From Bisporella sp. PMI_857 (taxonomy: Eukaryota > Ascomycota > Leotiomycetes > Helotiales > Helotiaceae), in the NCBI GenBank assembly GCA_021307315.1, contig JAJSPD010000035.1, forward strand, positions 1 to 64,000: a stretch of 64,000 nucleotides of DNA, read 5' to 3'. How positions within the stretch are numbered: the first letter of the stretch is position 1; each line of letters opens with the position of its first letter. Made by a program: the position numbers and the translations under genes. Of the stretch, positions 46,817 through 59,416 are shown one piece after another. Under the pieces are notes generated by a model. It searched no databases. It worked only from the letters and a program-made list of their open reading frames with translations, and was not told the origin of the DNA.

Positions 46817-49722
46817 TTAACGTCTGGAAAAGCAGCACATGATGCCAGAGCGACCCAGGAACCACATACAACCGATGAAGCGAACAAGGGAGAGTGCGGC
46901 GGTGGCATAGAGCAAGATCTCGAAGAACTTGGCTGTTCGGACTGATGCTTTGTTCTGTGACTAAATTAGCAACTCGATATAGTAAAAGGATTTGGGTAGT
47001 TGTACGTACCCCGAATCCGAATCCATCAACGCTTTCACTCGTAATAGCAACAATCAGTGCGCAGTTGGAGAACACCCAAGAAATCAAAAGCTTGGTTCTG
47101 AAGGACTTGTACGAATCCTCAAGAGTTTTGTTCTCGTCTTCGATTACTACCTTTGGTTTCGCCAGCGCACGCTTTACAGTGGCTTCAAATGCGCTATCAA
47201 TATCCTGCTGAGGTTTGTCGATTTCTTCGATAACAGCTTGTTTGCCTTCTGTCTTCGTAGTCTTTGCAGAGGGGAGGGCGTCGACCTTATCAGAGCCTTT
47301 GGTACCCCAAGAAACATCATGCCAATTGCTGAAAGCATATACCATGAGAATGTTGATATAGGAAGACATGAGCAGTAGGTATTGGCCAAATGACGTGAAC
47401 ATGTGCCATGGATCGAGGTACATGAACGAGGCCACGAAATACAAACCAAAGGTAGCTGCAAGCGCAATGATGATGATGCCTCCTGAATTGGTTGAACTGC
47501 CGAAAAAGCTTGCGAAGAATTGATCGGCGGAGTCAGTGTCGAAGTCTGCACCTGTAATACCACGAATAGCCAAGTACATTGATAAAACAATGATATACGC
47601 ATTGATAACACCGAATACCATGAATGACATGATATAAGTGACTCTGGAACCCTTTGGTCGATTACCGAGCGCGAGGATGAACTGTACTAAGACAAATGCG
47701 ATATAGAAGTACTTGAGGAGAGTGTTAATGATGGGTGTCGCAGTATCACCAAATGGCCAGCCGTGATGTTCGGCAGTTGTGTCGGACGCTGCTACAGGTA
47801 TACCAACGAGATCCATGATAACAGTTGTCGTTAACCAGAAAGATGCTAACATGAACCATGACAAGAAGACAGTGAACATGTTGTAAATGAGTTGAATATG
47901 GAAGAAGAACATTCGGACGAGATTGTGACCGCTCTTGTACCTGCGTGGTGTCAGTTACTTTCTACAACTACAGCAAGTTTGATTGACACTTACATTCGAC
48001 CGAAATGCATGATAGAGTACATGCTTGCTGCAAAAGAACCATTTAGCCATCTTCGGCGTTGTCCAATGAATTCAGGAGCTCCTTCTGGAACATCAGTTTC
48101 GCCTTTTGCGGCTTTGATATAAGTCAAGTGCCATTTGGATCCTGCTTTAGCCACTAATTCGAAGCAAAGAATGCGATCCTCAGCCAAAAACATATTCTTT
48201 TTGAAAATATTCATTCCCTCAATACCTTTCTTGCCCAAAATCGCAGAGAGCGTGTGATCACCATGAAAGTATTGTTCCAAAGGACGTCCCATGATAGCTC
48301 TAAAGCGGTAAGCCGAGAAAGCTCCAGGAAGAACACTAACATATCCAAATGAGCTCTCAAGGGGTTTGTCGAGAATATTACTGATCTTGTACTCGAAATT
48401 TTGAGCCGCAACCAAGGGGTTGAGAAGTTTGCGACCTCCCTTGCCTAACATGGCATGAATTTCACCACATGCTCCTCCAAGGTCCTTGTCATTGTAGAAG
48501 CCCTCCCAAAGAGCCAGCAATGATTTGTTGCCGGGTTTGGTTCCAGCATCGAGAAGAATGCACACCTCGGGATTTAACAACCTACCGAAAGCATTAAACA
48601 GCCAACGGTGAGAGTTGATCTTCTTGCTATTCTTTTGCTTTAAGCAAAACATCATTTGAACGGGAGGTAAGTTTGCACTCTCTTTGAGATTTTCATCAGG
48701 GCGAATCAGATCCTGAGTCGCGGTTACTGACAGCTGTGTGGTATACTCAAAAATATGGGCAACGGTTTCCTTGCCATCAACATCCTTTTTCATAACGCCG
48801 TCCTGGTAGACTCCCACAGTTGCGAGGAGATCCAGCGTCTCCTTGTCACAAGGATCAAGCCCATCAAAAACAAGGCACACCACAATTTTTTGCCAAGCTG
48901 GCCCGCCGACGTTCCAGAAATCAGATCTCTTGAGATTGACGATAGCCTTGATGTTCTCCATAACTCCGTGGAGTGTGCGAGCAGTAAGCACCTTGTCTTC
49001 GTTGTAATAAGTGATAGCTATCAGCAGCTCAGTATGCCGATTATACATGACTGGACGTAGATTATAGCCATTTTTCAATGTGAATTCATCTGGATCGCAA
49101 GTTGCAGCCGTATACCGCATGTGCGTAAATTCCTCCAAATGCTGCCCCTCGGCATCCTGCTTGTACTTCTGCTGTATCGCATTCTTGATTGCACTTGGAA
49201 CAGGATATTCGACGTTCAACACACCACCTTGTGTCAATTTGACCTTTCTCGTTGGATAACGCTTCAAGCCATCCGCAGGAGCCTGTCGACGTCGCCAGGC
49301 TTCGGTAGTGTCAGTGTCAGCCCTTGAATATGGAGAATCTGAGCGGCCGGGGACCTGGTATGGATTATCTTCTAGGTGATAACCTGAACTTCCACCATAT
49401 TCGCTGTTGTATGGAACCGGGCCAGCCCCTTGAACATAAGACTCTGTCAGGCTGTAGGCTGACATTGGTCGTACAGGAGGGGTATTGGTTCTCAGGGTAG
49501 ATTGATCATCGAAGGGGCTTGGAGGGTATGGGTTTACATTTTGCTGTTGTAGCAGAGGCAGATTTCCATCACTCTCATCATCATGAGGAGGCAAGTGATA
49601 CTAAACAGCACAGTTAGATGCCATACGATTTATCGTAGGGACAAAGGATAACATACGGCGCCCCCGGGCGGAAGATCCTGGAGCTGATGCTCCTTGTAGC
49701 CTCCGTTTCCAGAGTAGGCCAT
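46817..49722 (-). CDS. Chitin synthase, division 1 (probably class III)
   Basis: Plasma-membrane family 2 glycosyltransferase that makes cell-wall chitin from UDP-GlcNAc. Exons: 49722-49657, 49600-47994, 47940-47010 and 46954-46817, giving 913 aa. A Pro/Tyr/Asp-rich disordered N-terminus (about 1-150) is followed by the N-terminal chitin synthase domain ([18 protein letters not shown]) and the catalytic domain with [20 protein letters not shown] and the hallmark QRRRW just before the third exon. The second half has about seven hydrophobic segments, separated by a charged cytosolic loop near 740-800. The protein ends CCFSRR. The first exon encodes just 22 residues. Length and N-terminal style fit class III, which is specific to filamentous fungi, but class I is very similar and I cannot separate them with certainty. 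Confidence 0.92.
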
Positions 49723-52700
49723 GGTGACTTTCGATTAGAGTATCTTGCTACAATCTTTGTCGATGATATTAAGAGCAGAGATGTGATGGGTTTAGTGGCC
49801 GTATTAGGAGTTGGTTTCTGCAGGTTGTGCAAAAAACAGGAATGCAAAGTAGAGTATTAGGGGTTCTGGTCAACACGAAGTTTTGTGACGTCGATCGGCG
49901 TAATCCCTGTTGGTGCAACCAACCGGAGTCTAATGAAGTTGGTTTTAACGAGAGACTCAGGGGGTATTATGAATGTCTTCAAATGTTGGAAGTGGAGGGA
50001 GAAAGAATGACCAAGAAAACAATGTCAGAAACTGAGTAGAGTGAGATTTATTAGGGCAAAACGCGCCTTAGTGAATAATCACGTTACGTATGGGCACAGG
50101 ACAGGTACGGTACTGGTACAAGTATGGATACGGGTATGGGTAAGGGGTATGGGATATGGGGACCGTCCCTGATGAGTTTCTACTGCGTCCTGTCCTGTCA
50201 TGTAAAAAAAGTTCAGAGTTGTGGCTTTTTTGGATTACGGGATGGCTAGAGCCACCACGAGGCTCATAGCTCGCATTCTCGCATTGAGTCTCCCCTTCTT
50301 GTCTTTGTCTTGGTGCTCCGCCTCCTTCACCCTTTCACCGTTTCCAGAGGACTATGCATTTTCTGTACGATGATGCAGCTTTATTCGTTGACCCCATTCC
50401 AAGCTACAAGGCCTCTCTGCCCTGGTATGACGCTGCACCAAGCATCCCAACATCTATTCAGACCATGTGAAGGGTTGGAATAGCTTCGGCGGCCAAGTTT
50501 CATCTTGACAAGTTGAAACATTGATCCCGTCCTCCCATGACCACCAATTCTCCTATTATCCTTCTCCTATTTTCTTTGTACAACTCCAACTATTTATTGT
50601 ATTCCTTTCTAGTACTGTAATGCTTTCTGTATCTCAGAAACGGTTTCTAGCATTCATTGTTCCGATTTCTCAACCCTTTGTTCCCTTTGGTAGCTCGCCA
50701 CTCGCCGCTCACGACTCAGACCATCGGAAGATCCGCGCGCTTGTGGCTGTAGTGGGTTCATTGAATACGCGGCCTATTTTTGGAGTGGTCCATCAACCAT
50801 GCGCCAGCCCCAATTCTGTCCTATCCTATAGTATCCTATTTGCCGAGTGTGTCTTTTCTTGGGTAAGAAAATTTCTACGAAGTAACAGTATTTTACGGGA
50901 TGGGGCAAAAAAAAGGAAACCTGCTGTCCATACATTTGCAGGCTTTGCGGGCTCACACTTCCGTCACTTCGTAAAAGTTACGGGATTCTTGAGCCATGCG
51001 AGTGTTAGTGCAACCCAACCCCGTACTCTAGACGAGGAAAGTTTGACGGCAAATGGGACATCTTCAATACTACTGTAGCTAGCATATGATGGTTCCACGC
51101 AGGAACAAGAATATAGTGAACGGTTGCTAGCGCTCGTCCGGGACCTAGAAAGAAGGTGTTGATGAGGCTTTGTACAATCCACAATTCAGATTGCTGATCT
51201 CTGAAGTTTTAGTGGTCTTGACACTAATCTTAAGGGCTACTAGACGCTTAGTCTAGAAGCTGTTGGAAATATGGAGTGTGTATTGGATTGCCGTTTGCTA
51301 TTGCTCAGGAAGGTTACTGCCATCAGCCGGGTTCCTTAAATCTTTCAATTTTTATTAAACATGTGGGCAGCTTAGAAGACCAATTCTTTATGGAATTAAA
51401 CAAGATCGTCAGTTACTCTTCCGTCGCAGTCCGCATCATCCAGATATTCTTGGGAAAGTAACCTGCGCATGATCGAGATCTTGATCAGATGTCCCACCCA
51501 CTCATATGTTGATGCCCACGGACTCCCAAGCCTTGCGTTACTATTGCGATATTTTCTAGCATATCACTTTCGTGCGGATTGAAAATTCTTACTCATCCTC
51601 TGTATCTAGAATTGGGGCAGTGTTTCAGATTCGCTCTGTTCACCTAACAAGTATTTATTGCCCACAAGAACGAGCATTTATTCTTTGCTGTGGTATTTAC
51701 TTAAATCCTATTTCACGGGAAGTCATTTAAAAGGAGAAACGCCTTGTTTTCTGGGAGAGATACCTGTTGAGGCTACTAGCGGTTGACTAATGCATAAAGC
51801 AATCTTTGTAGGCAGCGTGAGATACTTGAGACGAACGAGACTTTCCTCTATCTTTTGTATGTACTAAACATGCTATCGTTATGCAAGTAATGCTTGCCAA
51901 TCACTCTACACACATTTTCTCCTCTTAGGCGACACTGTAGGCATGGGTTCTAAAAGTCCTTTGTAGAAAGAGGAAGCTAAGTGTGAGCTCAAGCCTTGGT
52001 ATGTTTACAAGATAATACTGTGAAGTTTAAAAGATAAAATGCATGGAATCTACTTGTTCAACAACCGAGAGGCTGATGCCAATGTCATCGAAGGTTGAGC
52101 AAAGAAACTTGATTCGTTTTTACATATATGAGAAAATTTTGGATAAAAGGGGTCAACTTATCAGCATTGGCGACCGCCCTGCCAGCATTTTGGCAGTATT
52201 CTTAAGCCTTGGATTATCACCGTGACCAGGAGACACGCTGGCCTATGGGATGGGGTGTGGTCTCGGTTGCCTTTGTGTAAATATTTAGTATTTAAGCAAG
52301 CTTTGCAGAGACTAGACGCAGTTGAGGAAGGAGACAGATAATATATCGACAAATACCGTTGAGGTCCAGATGCCAAGACGGCGTGGAGTGCTTCCATCAA
52401 TCGATAGGGAGTAATCCTAGTAACCGTCAGAGTCTAGAATTGTGGATCCCCTTCCTTCCCTTTCCTAGCGAGATTGAGACTGGGCTAAGCCCCAACTTGG
52501 GTGGTGATCTTCTCATCCGTCCCTCCTCTCTCCAGCAACCTGATCCAAGATCATCATCGTCAACGTCCGTCAACGATCAACGATCAACGTCTCTAGAATC
52601 AACCCCCATCGCTTCGGTCCCATCAATTCTCACCGTCGATGCCAGTGTCACTGTCAATGTAGTCGATTCCAGTCGCATCTCATCGCAAGATTGCTCCCCC

Positions 52701-53029
52701 TCCTGAGCTTTGTTCTCTACCACATTCGTTACTCAACTGTCCTGTTATCGCGACCACAATCTGAGCAGCCTTGCTTCTTAAAACGACAGCAACCCGCATC
52801 ACCTGCAACAACTATCTTCTTCCATAATCAGAATCCCGCATCACGAGAGCCGAAGTCTCCGCATCAGATAATCCATCCCCTGCTACCAATCACCCGTCAA
52901 TTCGCCATCGGCTTGGGTTAGGTCTGACGAGAAAAGCAGAGGCAATAACGGAGCCGCAACCATCCACGACTCAAAACAATCATTTCAGGTACAATATACT
53001 CAGGATCAGTACAGGCTGAATAATCTGGA
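49723..53029. other. Long divergent intergenic region of 3.3 kb
   Basis: This lies between the divergently transcribed chitin synthase and OPY2-like genes and so holds both promoters. A plus-strand frame of 185 codons at 50521-51078 has no domain and is not accepted. Small tandem copies of CAACGATCAACGATCAACG occur near 52560-52600. The last several hundred bases before 53030 are C/T-rich and probably 5' UTR. Confidence 0.5.
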
Positions 53030-54282
53030 ATGGCGTCTTTCGGAGCTGGTATGGTCACTACTGTCAAATCCTAACCACCCTTGTTACTAACAATTATACA
53101 GTATCGTATGGCACTCTCTTCAAAAGATGCGTCACAGGATGCTCTGCGGAAAACCCACCGTGTCCAGCCTGTCCTAGCGGCACTACCTGTGCGCTGATTC
53201 CTCCAACCTGTAATGAATGCCAGAAGGTTGAATGTGTCGCAACCTCAACCTCACCAACAGCCGCCGCCGCAAGCAATGGAAGCAGCAAATCAAATCCCGG
53301 GCCTAACGTTGGGGCTATTGCAGGAGGCGTTATTGGCGGTGTCATTCTGATTGCAGTGGTTACATATCTAGTATGGCGCTTCTGTATCAAGACCAAAAGG
53401 CAGCAGTATGAGCAGGAGGATTGGGCCGAGGAACAAGACGATACATTCCCTACCGAGAAGGACTTCGCGATGCGACGAGATGCCAGAGCTTCGACACACA
53501 CTGTTGGTTCCATCGCCTCTACTGTTCTCACACGTGCATCCAACATAATTCAAATCGCTTATATTCCAGGTGTTACAAACCGCTCCGCTCCAACCACGCC
53601 CGGACTTCTTGTCCCCCCTGTACCTCCAATTCCGATTGCCTTATCTTCTGGTTCTGGGTCTCCTAGATATGAAGATGAACACTTTTTTATGCCTGGAGAC
53701 CTTCGGGATTCGACATACTCTGCTATGAGTGACCGGACATCATATGCTCGGAATAGCGTGGCTTCCACAATATACGGAAAGAACGCTGTCGTTTCTCCGC
53801 TCCCCGCCCAAACGGTCATACGTGGCAAGGCAGCTGTTGTCAGCGTAAAATCCAATGGGGCAGCTAGCCCAGGCGAACTTACGCCTCCTGTTCCCAGTGT
53901 TGACTATAACAAATACTCACTCCACGGCCCTCCGAGCCCTGCATTCAGCGTTGGCTCTACGTTCCTGAATAATGCCAGCGCTGCTACTCAAGTTCGCCCA
54001 CAGGTAGTCAGCGTAGCCAGTGGCCCAAAGAAGCCAAAATCCCAATTAGTATCTGAGCTTGAGGGTTCACCCGTTCGGAGCCGCGACTCTAATGCTATTA
54101 CGATCATTGACGATACGCCCCCAATCGAACAAGGGCCTTTTTCAGACCCAGGATCATCTCACCAAAGCAGCAGCAGTCTTAGTGCTGTTATCGAAGAAGC
54201 TGAGAAACGGGTACAAGGAGGAAAAAGTACGGCAAGCAAAAATGGCTATCCCTTCGGGGATGAGCACGAATTGAAGGATTGA
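53030..54282 (+). CDS. OPY2: Opy2-like membrane anchor of the HOG/MAPK pathways
   Basis: Single-pass membrane protein that in yeast recruits Ste50, and with it Ste11, to the plasma membrane for osmotic and invasive-growth signalling. Exons: 53030-53048 and 53102-54282, giving 399 aa. The extracellular part has the Opy2-type cysteine cluster: eight Cys within about 35 residues, starting CVTGCSAENPPCPACPSG. One membrane helix (GGVIGGVILIAVVTYLVWRF) starts near residue 80. A basic stop-transfer KTKRQ and a long Ser/Pro-rich cytosolic tail follow. Conserved cytosolic blocks include SDRTSYARNSVASTIYGKN and GELTPPVPS. No classical signal peptide is seen, which is normal for Opy2. Family assignment is strong from the Cys pattern and layout. 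Confidence 0.88.
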
Positions 54283-56654
54283 AATCTACCTCTTACTTGA
54301 ATACACATTACAGACAGCTGGGGTGGCTCTGGAGTAACCCGGGCGTTTATTTCTCTTATTCGTCAATATTTGAAATCTCCTTCAAGTTTTTAGGATGGGG
54401 CGTATATGGTGCGTTCCTAGGGGCACTTGACGGGATTCTGGTTTTCTGGATGGTGGCTTCCGTATATGATCTAGCATGATCTGTCAATAGCTTTTATAGA
54501 TGATGATTCAATGTAAATATTCATTGAGCAATTTTGGAGCATATGAGATTTTCTCTAATACCTACTTGCATGATTGAAACGGTCATCTATTACCCTCAAG
54601 ATATCTCACGGGCTTATTTTTAAATGACAAAACATGTCATCAGATCACTATAGTCTACATTGTAGAGATGGAAATAGCGTATCTCCACATATCTTAGGTC
54701 TGATAAACCGGCAGGCACTAGGTCCCTCTTCTGCTTGAAACTTAAGAGGACTAGCACGAACACTGGTGTATCCTCGCACAGCCCAAAATCATGGATCGCT
54801 GATCTGAATGTGCACTGGCCTGCGTGCCTTCGAACGTTAATTTATCATATGATCCGACGACTCCCTCATCTCTTTCTTATTCGAGATTCACGACGAGCAG
54901 ACGGAACTGAGAAGTGTCAGAACCGAGTCCAAATTGCAATTTCGCAAGAATAAGTCGGCCGTCGTGCTAGAGTATTCAATGATTCCACAAGCCCGGCGAT
55001 GATGGCTGATGACAGGATAAAATGTAGTACTCTATAGTCGGAGTGGTGAAGCCATTGAGATTAACCATGATAGTGAGTATTGGAGGAAGAGAGTGCATGA
55101 CTAATTATGTCAGCGAGGCAGAAGTGACTCCGTTGTTTAGATAGCAATGCTCAGACAGCAACGCCTGTTAGGGAAACAACTGATTTGGGTTAATTGTCGT
55201 GGTTATTATTATCATTATTATTATAATGATGATAACGATTATTCCTGGGGGAAGGGGGATATTCGTGTTTATGATAAAGTTGTCATGGTCGCCCGCCAGA
55301 AAGCCTTCCCACCAACACCCTCCCGTCCCCCTGGATCCTCATCCTCATCCCCATCCCTACGAACAGAGCGAACTCGTGGGCTTACGTGAAAGCTGAATTC
55401 TAGGCCAGAACTAGATTCAAGCGCTGCGGCGATTACTAACCACAGGATTTACTTTTATCAAATGTTGTTGACCTATCAGCCCTGCTTCCTTCGTTTTTTC
55501 CCAATACTTCTCTAGCTGTACAGGTCCAAAAGTACATGCGCAGCCAAATATCCTCACTCCTATTCCCCCTCCCCCTCCCGAGCCACCACCCCCCCACCCC
55601 ACTCTCATGCACCAATTCTGGTCCTTTCCAGCGTCACTTTAGCAGCGCCCCGGAACCACCAGCCCTCCAGCCTCCCAAGCTCTGTCTTTGGCATTAGCGG
55701 CTGCTTTGACGATATCGAAGGCTTTGCCGCCGTCAGAAAGCCCTTGTGATTGGGTCGCAGCGTGGAACACAACCAGAGTTGTCGCAGTTGACCAGAGTCC
55801 TTGGAGGAAGTACTGGTACCTAAACAATTCGACGAACCAGCCCAGTACTATACACTAGACCTCTACCGAGCGAGCGTGCGTGCCAGCGATACGTCTCCAG
55901 CACGGCCTGCGGGGACTCAATACCATACCATACCATACTATACTGTTGTAAAATCATCGCCCTTCTAAATCCCATCCGTCTGCGACCGTGCTGGCCTTCT
56001 TCCTTTCTCTCTCTCTCCCTCTCTCCCATGATCCTCCACCTCAGACATCAACACATCGATTCGTGTTCAGCTTTAAGGTTGTGCTCTGGAAATAGATAGA
56101 CTCTGTGCCCACCCCACTACTGTACAGAGGTAGGGAGCAGCAGAGCAAACAGCAGCTGCAAAAAAGCACCAGCACCCTCTTCTTCCCCTCCATATCCCAG
56201 ACCCCCCGTCGCCCAACATCACTCCGAAATTTGCCGCTAAAATCCTGAGTTTTGGGCCCCTCAGAGCAAGAAGAAAAAGATCCAGTGGTGGACATTGTGG
56301 GACACCACCACCTACCAACTCGACTTGGAACGTTTCCAGTTCTTCGAAGTCAGCATCATCTCACCTCGGAATTCCTTCAACCTTACCCTGCCTTACCATC
56401 CGCCTTTCTCACACGCAGAACCTCCTTATTCTGGAAGCTTGCCTATCGCATGTCCTATCGTTCCAAACATCTCCACAAAAACGGAAGTCCGAGCTTCAAG
56501 AGGAAACTCCCCAGCAGATCAGCGATTTATCATCGACAGCACCAGCCTGGGTCATAGACGAATTAATCTGTCTACGCCGCAACGCCTACATCGAACTGAC
56601 CGGTGAAATCGAGCATTCCCACCACCCTTCTACCTCCTCACTACCTCCTGCAAC
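54283..56654. other. Intergenic region of 2.4 kb with simple repeats
   Basis: Between OPY2-like and RAS2, both on the plus strand. It contains an imperfect ATT/ATG microsatellite at about 55199-55245 and C/T-rich stretches near 55300-55360, 55550-55610 and 55995-56030. The last few hundred bases are pyrimidine-rich and likely the long 5' leader of RAS2. No coding sequence is supported. Confidence 0.5.
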
Positions 56655-57422
56655 ATGGCGGGCAAGATGGTATTATACAAATTGGTGGTCTTGGGGGACG
56701 GAGGTGTGGGGAAGACGGCCTTGACGATTCAGTTGACTTTACAGCATTTTGTGGAAACTGTAAGTACGACATGCCACACAGCACCCCGTACTGCATGTGT
56801 CTTAACTCAATGGGCGTGAGGCTAATTCTTACAGTACGATCCTACCATCGAAGACTCGTATCGGAAGCAAGTGGTCATAGATGGCCAATCGTGCATGTTG
56901 GAGGTACTCGATACAGCGGGCCAAGAAGAATACACAGCACTACGGGACCAATGGATTCGAGACGGGGAGGGGTTTGTGCTAGTATATAGTATATCCTCAA
57001 GGTCATCTTTCACCCGGATCACAAGATTCCACAACCAGATACAACGAGTCAAGGAATCTTCCGCGTCATCACCCTCATATCCTGGCTCTCCCATATCCTC
57101 GGTATCGCCTTCTGCGCCAGTTCCCATCATGCTTGTCGGTAATAAGAGCGATAGAGTTACGGAGCGGGAGGTTTCAACTCAGGAAGGGCACGCGCTGGCG
57201 CGAGAGCTGGGATGTGAATTTGTGGAAGCATCAGCAAAGGCTTGTATCAATGTAGAAAAGGCTTTTTATGATGTGGTGCGTCAGCTTCGGAGGCAGCGAA
57301 TGCAAACCAGCAACAGCAGGCACAATTCGGGAGGTGGAAGAAAACCACCACCAGGAGATGGTCCTTCACAAGGCCGCATATATCGCCCAACCAAAAAGAA
57401 GGGAGGTTGCACAATTTTATGA
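56655..57422 (+). CDS. RAS2: Ras-family small GTPase Ras2
   Basis: Membrane-bound GTP switch that in filamentous fungi acts upstream of cAMP and the Ste11-Ste7-Pmk1 MAPK cascade. Exons: 56655-56759 and 56835-57422, giving 230 aa. P-loop GDGGVGKT at 14-21, effector region YDPTIEDSYRK at 36-46, DTAGQ at 61-65, NKSD and EASAK are all intact. A Ser/Pro-rich insertion of about 20 residues lies between the switch regions and NKSD, after RVKES; it is a mark of the fungal Ras2 group that Ras1 lacks. The C-terminus ends CTIL, a CaaX box for prenylation, preceded by a KKKGG stretch. The first ATG (MAGKM) is used; a second in-frame ATG follows four codons later. Confidence 0.93.
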
Positions 57423-58397
57423 GAGGGCCGCCATGAGATCTCCCTGGGGCCTAGAATATGGAATCTTGGCTCGACGAAGGTATGGACATTCACGATGTTA
57501 ACGACACTCCTTCACCCCTGAGTTTAGCACGCAACTCTGGACCTCTTCAGCACCATATTTTGCTCTCAATTCCCATCCATACAACTCGGCGAATGGAGTA
57601 CCAAAAGACAGGCAAATGGCGTATTCATGATACTGACGGACTTCTTCAAATTATATGGACATTCTATATCGATACTTGGAAGGAATGATATATCGAGTCC
57701 GCAAAATGGGATGGGTGTCTCGGGCGCATTTGATGGGGAAATATTTAGTCAGTTGCACATTGTTCGGATCTTCTCTCAAACTTCTTCTTCAGAGTCCATA
57801 TTTGGTAGCGAAGATGGATAGGTTTTTTTGCATGTGGGAGGAGAAAGGGAGTCATATACTCGAGAAATGAGATATCTGAGCGATCACCTGTTTATACTGC
57901 AATGAATGCGCGAATATCAAGTTCTCTATGCTGAAATCCCAATTTTCTGATTTCACAATCGGCAAAGCTCAGAATCTTGAGAATTCTAAGTGGCCCCAAA
58001 GGTTAAGATGATACCAAGCCACAAGTCCAGAAAAGAGAAGCTCCCTAGAAGTCTAGCCTTCACCGTCATCGACCCCCCAAATTTCTAACTTATTTTTTAT
58101 TTTTTTTTTCCCTTCCTCTAGGCGACCCCCACACCATGATGTTTCTCTCTTGTCCCACGGTTTTTCCCCAAGCAAAACCCCGCCCAAAACGTGTAACCCT
58201 CATGGCAAAGACGCTCGGAACCTCGTGCTGGAGTGTCCTTGTTTCATTGCTCAACTCACCTTCCCAAAAGGCTCTTTAAAACTGTTTCCAAGAGCATGGT
58301 AACCAGGGCGGTGGGAAAGTCAGTACCCATTAATGAAGCGTCATGACGGGGTTCAACCGGGGGATGTGTTAAGCGAGAAACGAGTTTTGGAGCCGGG

Positions 58398-58412
58398 GAG
58401 AGAGAGAGAGAG

Positions 58413-58444
<32 letters not shown>
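58398..58444. repeat. (GA)n-(GT)n compound microsatellite
   Basis: About nine GA units run directly into about fourteen GT units, followed by an impure G-rich GA tract to about 58480. Confidence 0.9.
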
Positions 58445-58448
<4 letters not shown>

Positions 58449-58620
58449 AGTGTGCGTGAGAGGGAGAGAGGGAGAGACGAGACACGGAAGTTTTACTGGA
58501 TGCGGATGTTTTATACTTTTTTCAAGAAGTTTTAGAGTTTGAAGAGGAGATTGGGCAGATGGGGCGCCGGCACATGGGGGGGGGATTCTACGGAGTATTG
58601 AAGAGGCAGTAGGAGATGAT

Positions 58621-58710
58621 AGATACTGTACAAGAAGGAGATGCTGTACAAGAAGGAGATACTGTACAAGAAGGAGATACTGTACAAGAAAGAGATACTG
58701 TACAAGAAGG
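58621..58710. repeat. 18-bp minisatellite, five copies
   Basis: Five tandem units of AGATACTGTACAAGAAGG at 58621, 58639, 58657, 58675 and 58693, each with at most one mismatch; a partial sixth unit diverges after AG. The unit length is a multiple of three and one frame reads Asp-Thr-Val-Gln-Glu-Gly, but no gene context supports translation. Confidence 0.92.
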
Positions 58711-59382
58711 AGTTACTTCCACAAGTTTCGAGATATTAGAGGGGAATGCTACCTACCTAAAAGGTAGCCCCATTTGTGACAATTTACCACCCTGTTCATC
58801 GGTGGTGGCCCAATACGGCTCATACTAACAAGAACATCGATTTCATGCTGCTTTCATTGATTTCTCCAGTCACATAAACCCCAAAAGCCCAACCCTAAGA
58901 AGTTTCGGCCGAGATCTGATAATGCATTGAAGATGGGGGGGAAGGGATAATCCAAAAAAAACAAAACAAAAAAAAGGTACCGATACCTTGGACCCCTCCC
59001 AAATACCCCATGCAAATACCAACATCCATCCCCTATCCTCAGACGACATCAGAGCATGATGGCAAAAAACAAAAAAAAACAAATAACCCCCCCTCCAACG
59101 CGTCAACCGCGCAACGCCAGCCAAACGGCATATCCGAGACGCCTCCTTCGGGGACCTAACAGCAAGTCAACATCTCTGTTGTTCTTTCTTATACACTAGT
59201 TCCCGCTTTCAAGCAGTTCCCGGTGCTGCCTCCAAGGGAAAGGGAAATGTTGGCATGCGGCGTAGCCAGCCGGCCGCTTCATTTCTCGAACAACGCTACC
59301 ATTTCAATCTGGTGTCTCTTTTTTTTTTTTTTTCTCCCAACAAACGTTGATGTTTTCTTGTTGTTGTTGTTGGTTCTTCAGC

Positions 59383-59416
59383 ATGCATACATACATACAT
59401 ACATACATAAATAAAT
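59383..59416. repeat. CATA/AATA tetranucleotide repeat
   Basis: About six units of CATA directly followed by AAATAAATA, a simple-sequence microsatellite. Confidence 0.85.

Noticed and set aside
50521..51078. Plus-strand frame of 185 codons in the chitin synthase/OPY2 intergenic region
   Set aside because: No domain, unnatural composition, no splice partners, and it lies where two divergent promoters are expected.
53094..53546. Antisense frame inside the OPY2-like gene
   Set aside because: Shadow of the strongly supported plus-strand coding sequence.
58616..58828. Frame translating the 18-bp minisatellite
   Set aside because: Open only because the repeat unit is a multiple of three without stops; no gene context.
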